Source: Azoarcus sp. CIB
GTDB taxonomy: Bacteria; Pseudomonadota; Gammaproteobacteria; Burkholderiales; Rhodocyclaceae
Length of the DNA: 64,000 nt
Assembly: GCF_001190925.1 (NCBI RefSeq)
Contig: NZ_CP011072.1
Span: 1,612,001-1,676,000, forward strand
Direction of reading: 5' to 3'
Part shown: positions 26,402 through 34,871 of the stretch, piece by piece
Layout of the letters: every line of letters starts with the position of its first letter
How positions within the stretch are numbered: the stretch's first letter is position 1
Notes under the pieces: model-generated
What the model saw: only the letters and a program-made list of their open reading frames with translations
Database searches by the model: none
What the model was told of the DNA's origin: nothing
Program-made: the position numbers and the translations under genes

Positions 26402-29245
26402 ATGAGCACGAACAACAAGATGCAGCACAGCGAACCGCAGATCGAGCACGCGGTGCGACTACAGAATTCCGGCATCGACGCGGCCGCTGTGTGGGACGAA
26501 GCCCTGACAGAATTCACCGACGCGCTGATGCAGCAACCGCTCTGGCTCCTTGTTCCAAAGGCAGGAGGGACAGTGAGCGGGGTTCTCAATGCCAAGACTG
26601 GCCTGCGCTACCCCCCTTCCAACGAACTTGAGTCGTTCCTCCAGGCCCATTCTTTCCTGTTTGTGCAGGATAACAATAGATCCACCCTCGCAACCCTGCA
26701 CTCCGCCACACGCAATTTGTGGCACTACCCGGCTCAAGGAACTTCATTTATCTTGGCAGGAGGTAAGGCCAAGGTGGCCGAGAGCCGGGTGGCCGGGTTG
26801 CAAGGCTGGCGGCTACCTACGAAGGATGAGCTGTGGAAGTTTGCCAAGGCTGAAACTAACCCGCATCGCAAAGGTAAAAAATACCGATTGAATGAGACGT
26901 GCTTGTGGCTCACAACTGGGGGTGGCTGCGACGTGGATGAAGGATTCTGGAGTGTTCGTTCGGAAAGTATGGGCGACATCGTCGCCTGCCACGACCACTG
27001 GGTTAACGCATCCCCAGCGGACCTGCTGATCGACCTCGCCGCACGCGGTTGGCAACTGACCAGCCCAAATGGCCAAGCGAGTTACCTCCCACCGGAACCG
27101 AACGCCACATGGCAAGGCTTCGATTCCGCCCGACTGATGCAAGCCCTCCACGACGCTGGCGCGCAGTTGCAAAGCCCAGACGGCAAGGCAAAGCTCGATC
27201 CCAACCCCTTCGGCTTTCTCTACGACCTTGACTACACCCCCTGCCGCCTGCCGCGACTGGAAACGGCTCAACTCACCGATCCTCACAAGGGGCTGTGGGA
27301 GTTGTGGGGCAACGATGCCGCCCTGCTCAAGCATCTCGGCCTGGTCGCTCGCGACCCGGCGCGGGACATGTGTACGCGCAATGTTGCCATCGACTTCGGT
27401 ACCAGTAGCACGGTGGTTGCCTTGGTCGACGAACACGGCGGCCGGAGACTGCTGCGCATCGGTGTGCGCGATTTTTATCAGCCACCGTGCGGTGCCGACT
27501 TCGAGAACCCGACAGTGCTCGAAATCATCGATTACGCGCAACTCCACACCGCGTGGACGGTGCAAGCCTACCGGCCGACTTTGGATTGGAACTGGTTGCA
27601 TGCATCCCACGAAGCACAAGCCAGCTTTCGCGACAACCCTGGCGACACTGCGGTACTCGCCAGCATCCTGCCACGCTTGAAGCAATGGGCACTACGCTCG
27701 TCCAAGGAAGCACTACGCATCACCGATCGCCAGGGCAGGGAGATCGATTTGCCGCCACTCACCGAGTGTAACCCGGTGCGCGGCGAGCCGATGATCGTAG
27801 GAGCCGAAGACGCTTTCGACCCCATCGAGCTCTATGCCTGGTTCCTCGGTATGGCCGTCAATTGGCGCGGCCGCGGCCTGCACTGCAAGTACCACTTGAC
27901 CTTTCCGGTCAAGTACGAGCGCGAAGTCAAGGACAAAATCCTATCCAGCTTCCGTCGCGGCCTACAGCGCAGTCTGCCGCCAACACTAGTGATGCAACCC
28001 GGGACCCTGCAGCCCTTCAGTGTCGTAGAGATCGCCTCCGAGCCCGCCGCGTATGCTGCTGCCGCATTACCTCATCTCGGCATGGCGCCAAACAACGAAG
28101 GGATTTTCTATGCGGTTTTCGATTTCGGAGGCGGAACAACAGACTTCGATTTCGGCCAGTGGCGCTGGGCCAACGATCAGGAGGCCGAGGAAGGCTACGA
28201 CCAGGTGTTCGAGCACCTGCATTCTTCGGGGGATAATTTTCTCGGCGGCGAAAACCTGCTCGAACACCTCGTGTACGCTTGCTTCCTTCACAATCTCGTG
28301 GTGTGCCGCGAGCAAAAAATTCACTTCACCCGCCCCCTGGATAGTGAACGCTTTACCGGTGACGAGGCATTTGTTCATGCCACCCAGGCAGCCCAGACGA
28401 ATACCGTGCTACTCGCTGCCAAACTACGCGGCTTTCTGGAAAGCACCGATGGCAGGCTCGATGCACAACTCAAGATCGACCTCTTGGACAAGGACGGGAA
28501 CAAGAGGTCCTGCGAGCTGAGTCTGGACAGGGCGGCCCTCGATCAGCTGTTGTTCGCTCGCATGGAAAGCGGTGTACGCGCCTTTCTCACCGAATTGGCC
28601 GCGATTCGCGGTGATTTGCCAGAGGGCCAGCCCGTGCAGGTCCTTCTGGCCGGCAATGGCAGCCGCTCGCGCCACATTGCCGAACTGTTCGACAAAGAGA
28701 GGGAACACTGGCCGCGTCTGTTGCAGGAATGTTTTGGCGACAGGTCCCCTGAATTGATCGTTCACCCGCCGCTGCCCATTGACGAAGGCAACCATCATGC
28801 CCCCACAGCCAAGACCGGCGTGGCCCTCGGCATGCTTCACCTGTGTCCGGGAGAAGGCGTCAAGCTGATCGATCATGTGCGTAGCGCCAGCCATGATGAA
28901 GCACCATTTCGCTATTTCGTCGGCAAACTGGGACGACGCGAAGAGTTTACCCCGGTACTCGACCCGCGGACTGCCTACAAGCGGTGGCATCTGCTCGGCC
29001 CGCTACCGCAGGGAGTATTCAAGCTCTGTTACAGCGTCAGCCTGCGCGCGCGCAACGGGATGCGTCAGGGCGATGCGGAATTACGGATTCAGCGTCTGGA
29101 CTTTCCCAATGCCACCCCGCAGGACAAACTGTTCGCTCGTGCCATCGGACCGACGACGATAGAGCTGGCCTTCGCCACCGATGAAGCCACACTGTTCGCC
29201 CGCTCCGATCTGCCGCATCAGACCTTTGATCTGGAGATCGGTTAG
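26402..29245 (+). CDS. Hsp70-fold ATPase with DUF1566-like N-terminus
   Basis: A 947-residue protein. Residues about 135-200 carry LQGWRLPTKDELWKFAK and a later FWSVRSESMG, the pattern of DUF1566 (Lcl C-terminal-like) domains. From about residue 320 it has an actin/Hsp70 ATPase: phosphate-1 NVAIDFGTSSTVVALVD (near 327), phosphate-2 YAVFDFGGGTTDFDFG (near 572) and adenosine motif VLLAGNGSRSRHI (near 748). A C-terminal beta-rich part follows, as in substrate-binding domains but different in sequence. ATG 26402 begins 13 bases after the preceding gene. Last gene of the operon. Hsp70-fold proteins couple ATP state to client binding; the client here is unknown. Confidence 0.85.
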   Translation: MSTNNKMQHSEPQIEHAVRLQNSGIDAAAVWDEALTEFTDALMQQPLWLLVPKAGGTVSGVLNAKTGLRYPPSNELESFLQAHSFLFVQDNNRSTLATLHSATRNLWHYPAQGTSFILAGGKAKVAESRVAGLQGWRLPTKDELWKFAKAETNPHRKGKKYRLNETCLWLTTGGGCDVDEGFWSVRSESMGDIVACHDHWVNASPADLLIDLAARGWQLTSPNGQASYLPPEPNATWQGFDSARLMQALHDAGAQLQSPDGKAKLDPNPFGFLYDLDYTPCRLPRLETAQLTDPHKGLWELWGNDAALLKHLGLVARDPARDMCTRNVAIDFGTSSTVVALVDEHGGRRLLRIGVRDFYQPPCGADFENPTVLEIIDYAQLHTAWTVQAYRPTLDWNWLHASHEAQASFRDNPGDTAVLASILPRLKQWALRSSKEALRITDRQGREIDLPPLTECNPVRGEPMIVGAEDAFDPIELYAWFLGMAVNWRGRGLHCKYHLTFPVKYEREVKDKILSSFRRGLQRSLPPTLVMQPGTLQPFSVVEIASEPAAYAAAALPHLGMAPNNEGIFYAVFDFGGGTTDFDFGQWRWANDQEAEEGYDQVFEHLHSSGDNFLGGENLLEHLVYACFLHNLVVCREQKIHFTRPLDSERFTGDEAFVHATQAAQTNTVLLAAKLRGFLESTDGRLDAQLKIDLLDKDGNKRSCELSLDRAALDQLLFARMESGVRAFLTELAAIRGDLPEGQPVQVLLAGNGSRSRHIAELFDKEREHWPRLLQECFGDRSPELIVHPPLPIDEGNHHAPTAKTGVALGMLHLCPGEGVKLIDHVRSASHDEAPFRYFVGKLGRREEFTPVLDPRTAYKRWHLLGPLPQGVFKLCYSVSLRARNGMRQGDAELRIQRLDFPNATPQDKLFARAIGPTTIELAFATDEATLFARSDLPHQTFDLEIG

Positions 29246-29311
29246 GGATGAACTGCGAAACCCTAAAACAAGGCTATCTCTGGGGCGCGACAATCATCTT
29301 GTCCGCCGGCC

Positions 29312-29557
29312 ATGCTGATTGACGCCGTCTACGACATCCTCCAGGCAGGCGGCAGCGGCCTTGATGCGGGCCGCTTTGAGCAGCCGGTCGATGCGTTTGC
29401 CATCGCGCAACAGGATCTCGCGATCGATGAGCTGGGCGAAGCGCTCCTCGAAACTGAGCGCGGCGATGGCGGGCTGGGTGAGCTGTTCTTCGAAGGCGTG
29501 CGCCATGCCTTCCAGGCGCAGGGCGCGCAGTTGTTGCAGGCTGTGTTGCATCAGCAT
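29312..29557 (-). pseudogene. IS21 istB N-terminal fragment
   Basis: MLMQHSLQQLRALRLEGMAH followed by FEEQLTQPAIAALSFEERF and LLKAARIKAAAACLEDV is the standard start of the IstB helper ATPase. The sequence leaves the family after about 75 codons, before Walker A. The exact left break is uncertain by some 20 bases. Confidence 0.85.
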
Positions 29558-29579
29558 CGATGTTCTCCGGTGGGTGGAA

Positions 29580-29744
29580 TCAGTGGTAGTAGTGCGCGCC
29601 GCGCAGGTTCTCGTGCGCGGCGGGGAGCGCCAGTTCGGTTTGGCTAGCGGCGGCGGGGGTGGGTAGCGGTGCCCGGTCAAGCCCGCTCTTGAGGATGGAG
29701 GCGACACTGCGGTAACGCATCGCGCCCAGCGTCACTGCGCGGGT
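29580..29744 (-). pseudogene. IS21 istA C-terminal fragment
   Basis: RYRSVASILKSGLDR, ending in ENLRGAHYYH and a stop, is the typical end of an IS21 IstA transposase; istB starts 22 bases downstream as in complete elements. All upstream istA sequence is gone and is replaced at 29745 by a piece of sbcC. Confidence 0.85.
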
Positions 29745-29971
29745 GAGCGTGGTCGGCGAGCCAGGCTTGCGCTTGCGTCTGTTGTCCCCGGGCCGCACCG
29801 AGGGCCGATTCCGTGCTGGTTTGATCGCGCCGGGCCGTAGCGTGTGCATTTTCGGCGTCGGTGAGGGCCTGGGTCGCTGCGGTATGGTCGGCGGCAAGGG
29901 TGACGAGGGCCGCATCGAGTTCGCGGGCAGCGTCTAGCCGGGGCTTGAGGGTTTGCGCGATGGCGCGCAGC
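29745..29971 (-). repeat. Duplicated 227-bp fragment of sbcC
   Basis: Nearly identical to 8487-8713 (about three mismatches seen) and same orientation. It is only an internal coiled-coil segment with no start or stop, so it is a genomic scar. One edge coincides exactly with the broken IS21 istA gene. Confidence 0.88.
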
Positions 29972-30055
29972 TCCGGGGCTTTGGGGCAATCTCCGCCATC
30001 GTCATGGCTGTGCGACAATCGAATACGTGTTTTTCATTGAGCGAGCGATCGCGCC

Positions 30056-31684
30056 ATGACTGCGAAGGCATTCCCGTTTCGCGCCTCCTTGCGGCAGGAC
30101 ACGGGCCTGTACCGCGAACTCGATGTCCTGCAGCGCTTGGAAGATTCCCTGCCAAAGGGTTATGAGCTCTTCCATAGCGTCAGTTGGCACACGGTGCATC
30201 AAGGTGCCGACTGTCACGGCGAGATCGACATCGTGGCGCTGGCCCCCTCCGGGAACATCCTGTTGATCGAGGTAAAGGCCGGCGACGTTATCCTGCGCAG
30301 CGGGCAGATCCTCAAGCTCTACGACGGGCGCGAGCGAGACGTCGCCAAGCAGTCACAGATCCAGTACGCCGCCCTGCGCAATCGCCTGAGCCAGGCGAAG
30401 CTCGAAACGCGAGTGGCGAACTGCCTCGTGCTACCGGATTACCATGTCGGCGACGCGCCGATCGTCGCCTATCCGCGTGAGCGAATCATCGACGCCTCCC
30501 AGTTCGACATGCTCGGGACACTGGTTCGCGAGCTGATCCCTAGCGTGCCGGCCCCGAGCGGGTTCGAGGCCGTGCGGCAGTTTCTCGCCAACGAGTTCAA
30601 GGTCTCTCCCGACCTGCGCGTGCTCGGCCATCAGTTGCGCAGCGTCAAGCGTCAACTCGCGGACGGTCTCGCCACGTGGGTGCCGCGCATCGAGGCGCCG
30701 ACGGGCGTGATCCAGGTGCAGGCCACGGCAGGATCGGGCAAGACGCAACTTGCGCTTCGCCTCCTGGAAGAGGCCGCCGTGACTGGGGGCCATGCCCTCT
30801 ACGTGTGCTTCAATCGCACGCTGGCCGACCATGTTGGTCGCATCGCCCCGACGCGGGCGAAGGTCACGAGCTTTCATGAGCTGTGCGTGGAGCATTTCCG
30901 CCGTGCGGTGGGCGAGCCTGCGTTCAGCGAAGACGGCATCTTTGACGTCATGGCTGCCCGTTTCTGCGCGGATGTCGAGGCAATGGAAACCTGCTTCGAT
31001 CTGGTCATCGTCGATGAAGCTCAGGACTTCGAACCTGAGTGGGTGCAAGGTTTGACCGGCCTTCTCGCGGAGAGCGCGAGGCTCTACGTCCTGCAGGATG
31101 AGGATCAGCGTCTGTATGGGCGGGACAGTTTCGGTATCGACGACGCGGTGACCATCCGCTGCTGCGACAACTTCCGGAGCCCCCGCGCCATCGTCCAGAC
31201 GATCAACGCCTTCGGACTGACACAACAGGCGGTCGAGGCGCGCTCCCCGTATGTCGGCGAGCTTCCCGGCATGCGGACCTACACGGATCGGCGCGATCTG
31301 CTGCGTCAGACGGCGCAGGCGGTCGATGCGCTACGGGAACGTGGCGTCGAGCTCGCGGACATTGCCGTGTTGTCCTGGCATGGCCGTGCAAAGTCGGCGC
31401 TGCTGAATGCGGCGCGTATCGGTGATTATGCCTTGTCGCGCTTTTCCGGGCGCTACACCGCGGACGGGGAGCAGGAATGGACGCCGGGGGATTTGATTGC
31501 GGAATCGGTTTATCGGTTCAAGGGGCAGAGCGCAGCGGGGATTGTGCTGACCGAGGTGGATTTCGAAATGCTCGGGGCGCTCGAGCGCCGCAAGTTGTTT
31601 GTGGGGATGACGCGGGCGGAGTTGGCGGTGGAGATGGTGTTGTCTGAGGCGGCGGAGAAGTGCTTGGCTGCTGCTCTGCAGTAG
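30056..31684 (+). CDS. NERD-domain SF1 helicase/ATPase
   Basis: A 542-residue protein. Residues about 1-170 form a NERD nuclease-related domain: GEIDIVALAPSGNILLIEVKAG has the Glu/Asp...Glu-x-Lys pattern of the family. An SF1 (UvrD/DNA helicase II-like) motor follows: Walker A ATAGSGKTQLAL near residue 223, DEAQDFEPEW near 320, YRFKGQSAAGIVL and FVGMTRAELA as motifs V and VI. It is much shorter than UvrD, so the usual accessory subdomains are reduced. NERD-helicase fusions occur in accessory and anti-phage loci. An attC-like site follows the gene, so it may have travelled as an integron cassette. Confidence 0.87.
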   Translation: MTAKAFPFRASLRQDTGLYRELDVLQRLEDSLPKGYELFHSVSWHTVHQGADCHGEIDIVALAPSGNILLIEVKAGDVILRSGQILKLYDGRERDVAKQSQIQYAALRNRLSQAKLETRVANCLVLPDYHVGDAPIVAYPRERIIDASQFDMLGTLVRELIPSVPAPSGFEAVRQFLANEFKVSPDLRVLGHQLRSVKRQLADGLATWVPRIEAPTGVIQVQATAGSGKTQLALRLLEEAAVTGGHALYVCFNRTLADHVGRIAPTRAKVTSFHELCVEHFRRAVGEPAFSEDGIFDVMAARFCADVEAMETCFDLVIVDEAQDFEPEWVQGLTGLLAESARLYVLQDEDQRLYGRDSFGIDDAVTIRCCDNFRSPRAIVQTINAFGLTQQAVEARSPYVGELPGMRTYTDRRDLLRQTAQAVDALRERGVELADIAVLSWHGRAKSALLNAARIGDYALSRFSGRYTADGEQEWTPGDLIAESVYRFKGQSAAGIVLTEVDFEMLGALERRKLFVGMTRAELAVEMVLSEAAEKCLAAALQ

Positions 31685-31722
31685 GTGTCCATGTTGCTTG
31701 CGACAGCAATGCCGCCACCCGC

Positions 31723-31779
31723 TCACAACTTCGCTCGAACGGCGGGTCTGCCCGCCTTTGACTGGCCGGACCAGACCTT
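31723..31779 (+). other. Left part of an attC-like site, interrupted by IS1111
   Basis: TCACAAC at 31723 is followed by a stem TCGAACGGCGGG-TCTG-CCCGCCTTTGA as in integron attC sites. The matching right core GTTATGC is found at 33173, on the far side of the IS1111 element. Five of seven core bases are complementary. Confidence 0.5.
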
Positions 31780-31874
31780 TATGGAAATCTAATGAAATGG
31801 ACTCCCCCTCCGTCTAGCGGGAAACTGACCCGGTCGCGGCCATGACGGCAGCGAGTCAGCCAAGGAGGTGTGCC

Positions 31875-32897
31875 ATGAACGTTGTTCGCATTGGTCTCGA
31901 CATCGCCAAGTCTGTTTTCCAGGTGCACGGCGTTGACCCGCACGGCAAACCCGTTATCAGGAAGACATTGAGCCGCTCTCAAGTGTGCGAGTTTTTCGCC
32001 CGACTGCCGCGTTGCCTAGTCGGGCTTGAAGCGTGCGCCGGATCGCACTACTGGGCACGGGAACTGGGCAAGCTCGGCCACGACGCACGGTTGATGGCCG
32101 GCCAGTTCGTCAGCCCATACCGCAAGAGCGGGAAGAACGACGCGAATGACGCCGAGGCGATCTGCGAAGCGGTCGGGCGGCCGAACATGCGGTTTGTGCC
32201 CGTGAAGTCGGAGGAGGCCCAGGCGGTTCTGACGGTGCATCGAGCGCGTGCGTTAACGGTGTCCGAACGTACTGCGCTGGTAAACCAAGTCCGCGGCCTA
32301 CTCGGTGAATTTGGCATTGTTACTGCAGCAGGGGTTTCGCACGTGCGCAAGTTGCTGGCCGAGATCGGCGCCGGCGGCAAGCAGTTGCCAATTCTTGCCC
32401 GCGAGACGATGGGTGAGCTCCACGACCGGTTGCGCGCGCTCGACGAGCGCATCTTGGCCTACGATCGAAAAATCGAGGCGCTGGCGCGCCAGAGCGAGCC
32501 AGCGCGGCGACTGATGGCGATCGAAGGCATCGGTCCAATCACCGCCTCTGCCCTCGTCGCCAGTGTCGGCAATGCCAGGACCTTCACCAACGGCCGCCAG
32601 TTTGCAGCCTGGCTGGGACTGACGCCACGGCAGAACTCTAGCGGCGGCAAGGCGAAACTCGGTGCAATCAGCAAGCGGGGCGATGTCGTGCTGCGAACCT
32701 TGCTGATCCACGGTACGCGCTCGGTGCTGCGTCTTAGCGCTCAAAAGCACGACCAGAAAAGTGCTTGGGCCGAAGCGCTCAAGGCGAGAAGCTGCGCCAA
32801 TGTCGCGGCCGTCGCATTGGCTGCAATGCATGCGCACATCATCTGGGCGATGTTGGCCCGCGGCACTGATTATCGGAGTGCAGCCGTGTCCGCTTGA
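31875..32897 (+). CDS. IS110-family (IS1111 group) transposase
   Basis: A 340-residue DEDD transposase. AAGGAGG sits seven bases before ATG 31875. The N-terminal RuvC-like catalytic residues are visible in IGLDIAKSVFQVHG, VGLEACAGSHYWAREL and KNDANDAEAI. The C-terminal Tnp_20 domain has IEGIGPITASALVA, FAAWLGLTPRQNSSGGK and the Ser that acts in recombination by this family. The gene is intact. Confidence 0.95.
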   Translation: MNVVRIGLDIAKSVFQVHGVDPHGKPVIRKTLSRSQVCEFFARLPRCLVGLEACAGSHYWARELGKLGHDARLMAGQFVSPYRKSGKNDANDAEAICEAVGRPNMRFVPVKSEEAQAVLTVHRARALTVSERTALVNQVRGLLGEFGIVTAAGVSHVRKLLAEIGAGGKQLPILARETMGELHDRLRALDERILAYDRKIEALARQSEPARRLMAIEGIGPITASALVASVGNARTFTNGRQFAAWLGLTPRQNSSGGKAKLGAISKRGDVVLRTLLIHGTRSVLRLSAQKHDQKSAWAEALKARSCANVAAVALAAMHAHIIWAMLARGTDYRSAAVSA

Positions 32898-33142
32898 ATC
32901 CGCTGCATTGATTAGCCAGAAAGATTCCTGCCTGAAGATTGCGAGCGAAGCGTGTTGATGGGATGACGGTGCAAACCGACGCGGCAAGAACCTGCTTATG
33001 GGAATGGTCGAAGCCAGACCGCGAGGCTAATGAGGTGGCCGCGGAACGTATGTCATCAGGGCCGGCGCCGACGGGCGTCACAGTAGGCCGGATAGATTCC
33101 TGCAGGTTTGCTTCCAGAAGCCCAAGACCGTCACTTGCAATT
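32898..33142 (+). ncRNA. Predicted guide (seek/bridge) RNA region of IS1111
   Basis: The 245 bases between the transposase stop and the right inverted repeat contain no gene. In IS1111-group elements a guide RNA that recognises donor and target is encoded in the 3' non-coding end. Its presence here follows from family knowledge; I have not traced its fold. Confidence 0.4.
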
Positions 33143-33172
33143 CCGGGGGAGTCCATAGATTCCATAAGGGGC

Positions 33173-33179
33173 GTTATGC
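33173..33179 (+). other. Right core of the interrupted attC
   Basis: GTTATGC, an exact form of the right core of attC sites, lies seven bases beyond the IS1111 right repeat and just before a new reading frame. Confidence 0.5.
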
Positions 33180-33192
33180 AAAGTCCTCGATC

Positions 33193-33287
33193 ATGAAAAG
33201 TTGCCCTCTGATGGACGTTGAGGACCAAGCGGCAAGCGAGAGGTTTCGCCCGATGGTGGTCACCAGGTTGAATCGCACCGGGTTCCG
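33193..33287 (+). pseudogene. Possible cassette gene start cut by IS3
   Basis: After the attC core a frame begins ATG at 33193 (MKSCPLMDVEDQAASERFR...) and runs 32 codons into the IS3 end. It may be the 5' part of the gene whose 3' end is at 37318-37448, but the frames do not join perfectly and there is no target duplication. Weak. Confidence 0.3.
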
Positions 33288-33307
33288 TGGAGGCCGGTTG
33301 GTTTAAG

Positions 33308-33509
33308 TCAGGCCGCGATGGCGGCCTGACGGGCGAGTTGCCCGTAGTAGTTTGCCTCAGCTTCTGCGGGCGGGATATACCCGATGGGTTCGAGCAGCCT
33401 GTGGTGGTTAAACCAGGACACCCATTCCAGCGTTGCCAACTCCACGGATTCCTTGGTTTTCCAGGGCGCTCGCCGGTGGATCATCTCTGCCTTGTACAAA
33501 CCATTGATC
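33308..33509 (-). pseudogene. IS3 orfB C-terminal fragment
   Basis: INGLYKAEMIHRRAPWK, LEWVSWFNHHRLLEPIG and PPAEAEANYYGQ form the typical end of an IS3-family integrase-like orfB. About 67 codons remain of some 280; the catalytic Glu region and everything upstream are gone. Confidence 0.88.
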
Positions 33510-33961
33510 GTAAGCGTCCGCCCGAGACCGTCTTGACGCTCAGACCTTGATTTTGTGGAGGCGCAGATCGACCGCCGCGATGTCGAAGGCGGCCGGATCG
33601 AACGGTGCGCCGTACCATTCGAGCATGTCGTGGTGTTCAGGATGGTCCGGATCGGCCATTGCCGCGACGAAGTCGGCGTAGCCGGGTGCGCCGCCGACAT
33701 CCTCAGGCGGGGTGGCGTTGGCGCCGCCAAGGCAGAGCGCCGTATCGAAGAGCGAGTCGGGTGGTAGGCGGCGTTCGACCTTGATGCGATGCTCCCAGTC
33801 GTCACCGAAGTCGTAGACGTAGCGGAAGGATTTGGCGCCGCCGAGCGCGGTCGCGAGCCGCACGCGTTGTTCGTTGCGAACGGGCTCGAAGTCGTAATCG
33901 GGATCGGGGACGCCATAGCGCTCGCCGGTGATCTCGAACTCGTGCAGATGGCAGTCGTGCC
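33510..33961 (-). repeat. 452-bp inverted copy of the IS66 right end
   Basis: This block is the reverse complement of 36567-37018, by eye without difference. It contains the IS66 right terminal repeat (33510 onward) and a pRiA4b gene truncated at its 5' end. Confidence 0.9.
33540..33961 (-). pseudogene. pRiA4b-type accessory gene, 5'-truncated copy
   Basis: Identical to residues from [16 protein letters not shown] to the C-terminal LHKIKV of the complete gene at 36404-36988, but without the first 50 or so residues. A frame continues upstream into the IS66 left end without homology. It is a by-product of the inverted duplication. Confidence 0.88.
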
Positions 33962-34011
33962 GTAAGCGTCCGCCCATCACCGTCTTTCGTTGGTGACAGG
34001 GATCGCCCAGA

Positions 34012-34464
34012 GTGGTGCCCACCAAATTTCTGGTGGGGACCACTTTGGCCACGAATAGCATCACCCGGGTGACCCGCAAGGGGCGGCCGAACTACCCGAT
34101 CGACTTCAAACGCCACCTTGCCGCGCTCGCCTGCGAGCCGGGGGTCTCGGTGGCTAAGCTCGCCCTCGAACACGGCATCAACGCGAACCTGCTGTTCAAA
34201 TGGCGTCGTCACTACCGTGCCGGGTGGTTCGGCGAGCCGGGCCCGGCGCATCACGCGGCCCCTCGGCCGCGTGTGGGTGAAGCGCCGAAACTGCTGCCGG
34301 TGATGACCGTGTCGCCGACAGTCGGCCTGCAGTTGGCGTCGAAGAGCGTCAAGCCGGCAGCCGCGCTCGAGATCGTTATCGGCGGCGCGACCGTGCGGGT
34401 GCTCGGCGAGGTCAGTCGCGACGCACTGCGTACGGTCCTCGACTGTCTGGCCGAGCGGGCATGA
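34012..34464 (+). CDS. tnpA: IS66 TnpA (helix-turn-helix accessory protein)
   Basis: Up to 150 residues. VTRKGRPNYPIDFKRHLAAL and PGVSVAKLALEHGINANLLF (with KWRRHY) form the helix-turn-helix of IS66 orf1 proteins. The C-terminal part (EIVIGGATVRVLGEVSRDAL) is also typical. The start is uncertain: GTG 34012 is taken, but a start some 12 codons later is possible. It overlaps tnpB by four bases. Confidence 0.87.
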   Translation: MVPTKFLVGTTLATNSITRVTRKGRPNYPIDFKRHLAALACEPGVSVAKLALEHGINANLLFKWRRHYRAGWFGEPGPAHHAAPRPRVGEAPKLLPVMTVSPTVGLQLASKSVKPAAALEIVIGGATVRVLGEVSRDALRTVLDCLAERA

Positions 34465-34808
34465 TTGGCTTGCCGGCAGGCACGCGCATCTGGCTTGTGG
34501 CCGGCGTGACCGACATGCGTCGCGGCATGGACGGTCTGGCGGCGATCGTGCAAGGGGCGCTCACTGAGAACCCGTTCTCCGGGCACGTCTTCATCTTCCG
34601 CGGGCGGCGGGGCGATCTCGTGAAACTGCTGTGGTGGAGCGGCGACGGGCTGTGCCTGTTCGCGAAGCGCCTCGAACGGGGGCGCTTCATCTGGCCGCAG
34701 GCGACCGCGGGGGCGGTGCATCTGACCGCAGCGCAGCTGTCGATGCTGCTCGAAGGCATCGACTGGCGTCGGCCCGAGCGGACCTGGCAGCCCGACTGCG
34801 CGGCCTGA
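34461..34808 (+). CDS. tnpB: IS66 TnpB (Orf2)
   Basis: A 115-residue protein with the complete IS66 Orf2 pattern: WLVAGVTDMRRGMDGLAAIV, FSGHVFIFRGRRGDLVKLL, WWSGDGLCLFAKRLERG and a C-terminal LSMLLEGIDWRRPERTW. Needed for transposition together with TnpA and TnpC. Intact, starting inside the end of tnpA. Confidence 0.94.
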   Translation: MIGLPAGTRIWLVAGVTDMRRGMDGLAAIVQGALTENPFSGHVFIFRGRRGDLVKLLWWSGDGLCLFAKRLERGRFIWPQATAGAVHLTAAQLSMLLEGIDWRRPERTWQPDCAA

Positions 34809-34871
34809 AGATCGGAGCATGCCGCCCCCCGGAGGCTGTTCACACGCCACGGCATCGCGTAGACTCACGTC

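Larger units (their letters stand above)
31780..33167 (+). mobile_element. IS110-family (IS1111 group) element inserted in attC
   Basis: Subterminal inverted repeats: TATGGAAATCTA then TGGACTCCCCC on the left (31780-31809) and GGGGGAGTCCATAGATTCCATA on the right (33145-33166, read on the plus strand). Such repeats are typical of the IS1111 group rather than IS110 proper. An IS1111 subgroup known to target attC sites fits its position between attC halves. Ends are approximate. Confidence 0.78.

Noticed and set aside
33540-33961. A second functional pRiA4b gene
   Set aside because: It lacks the first 50 residues and lies inside an inverted duplicate of the IS66 end.
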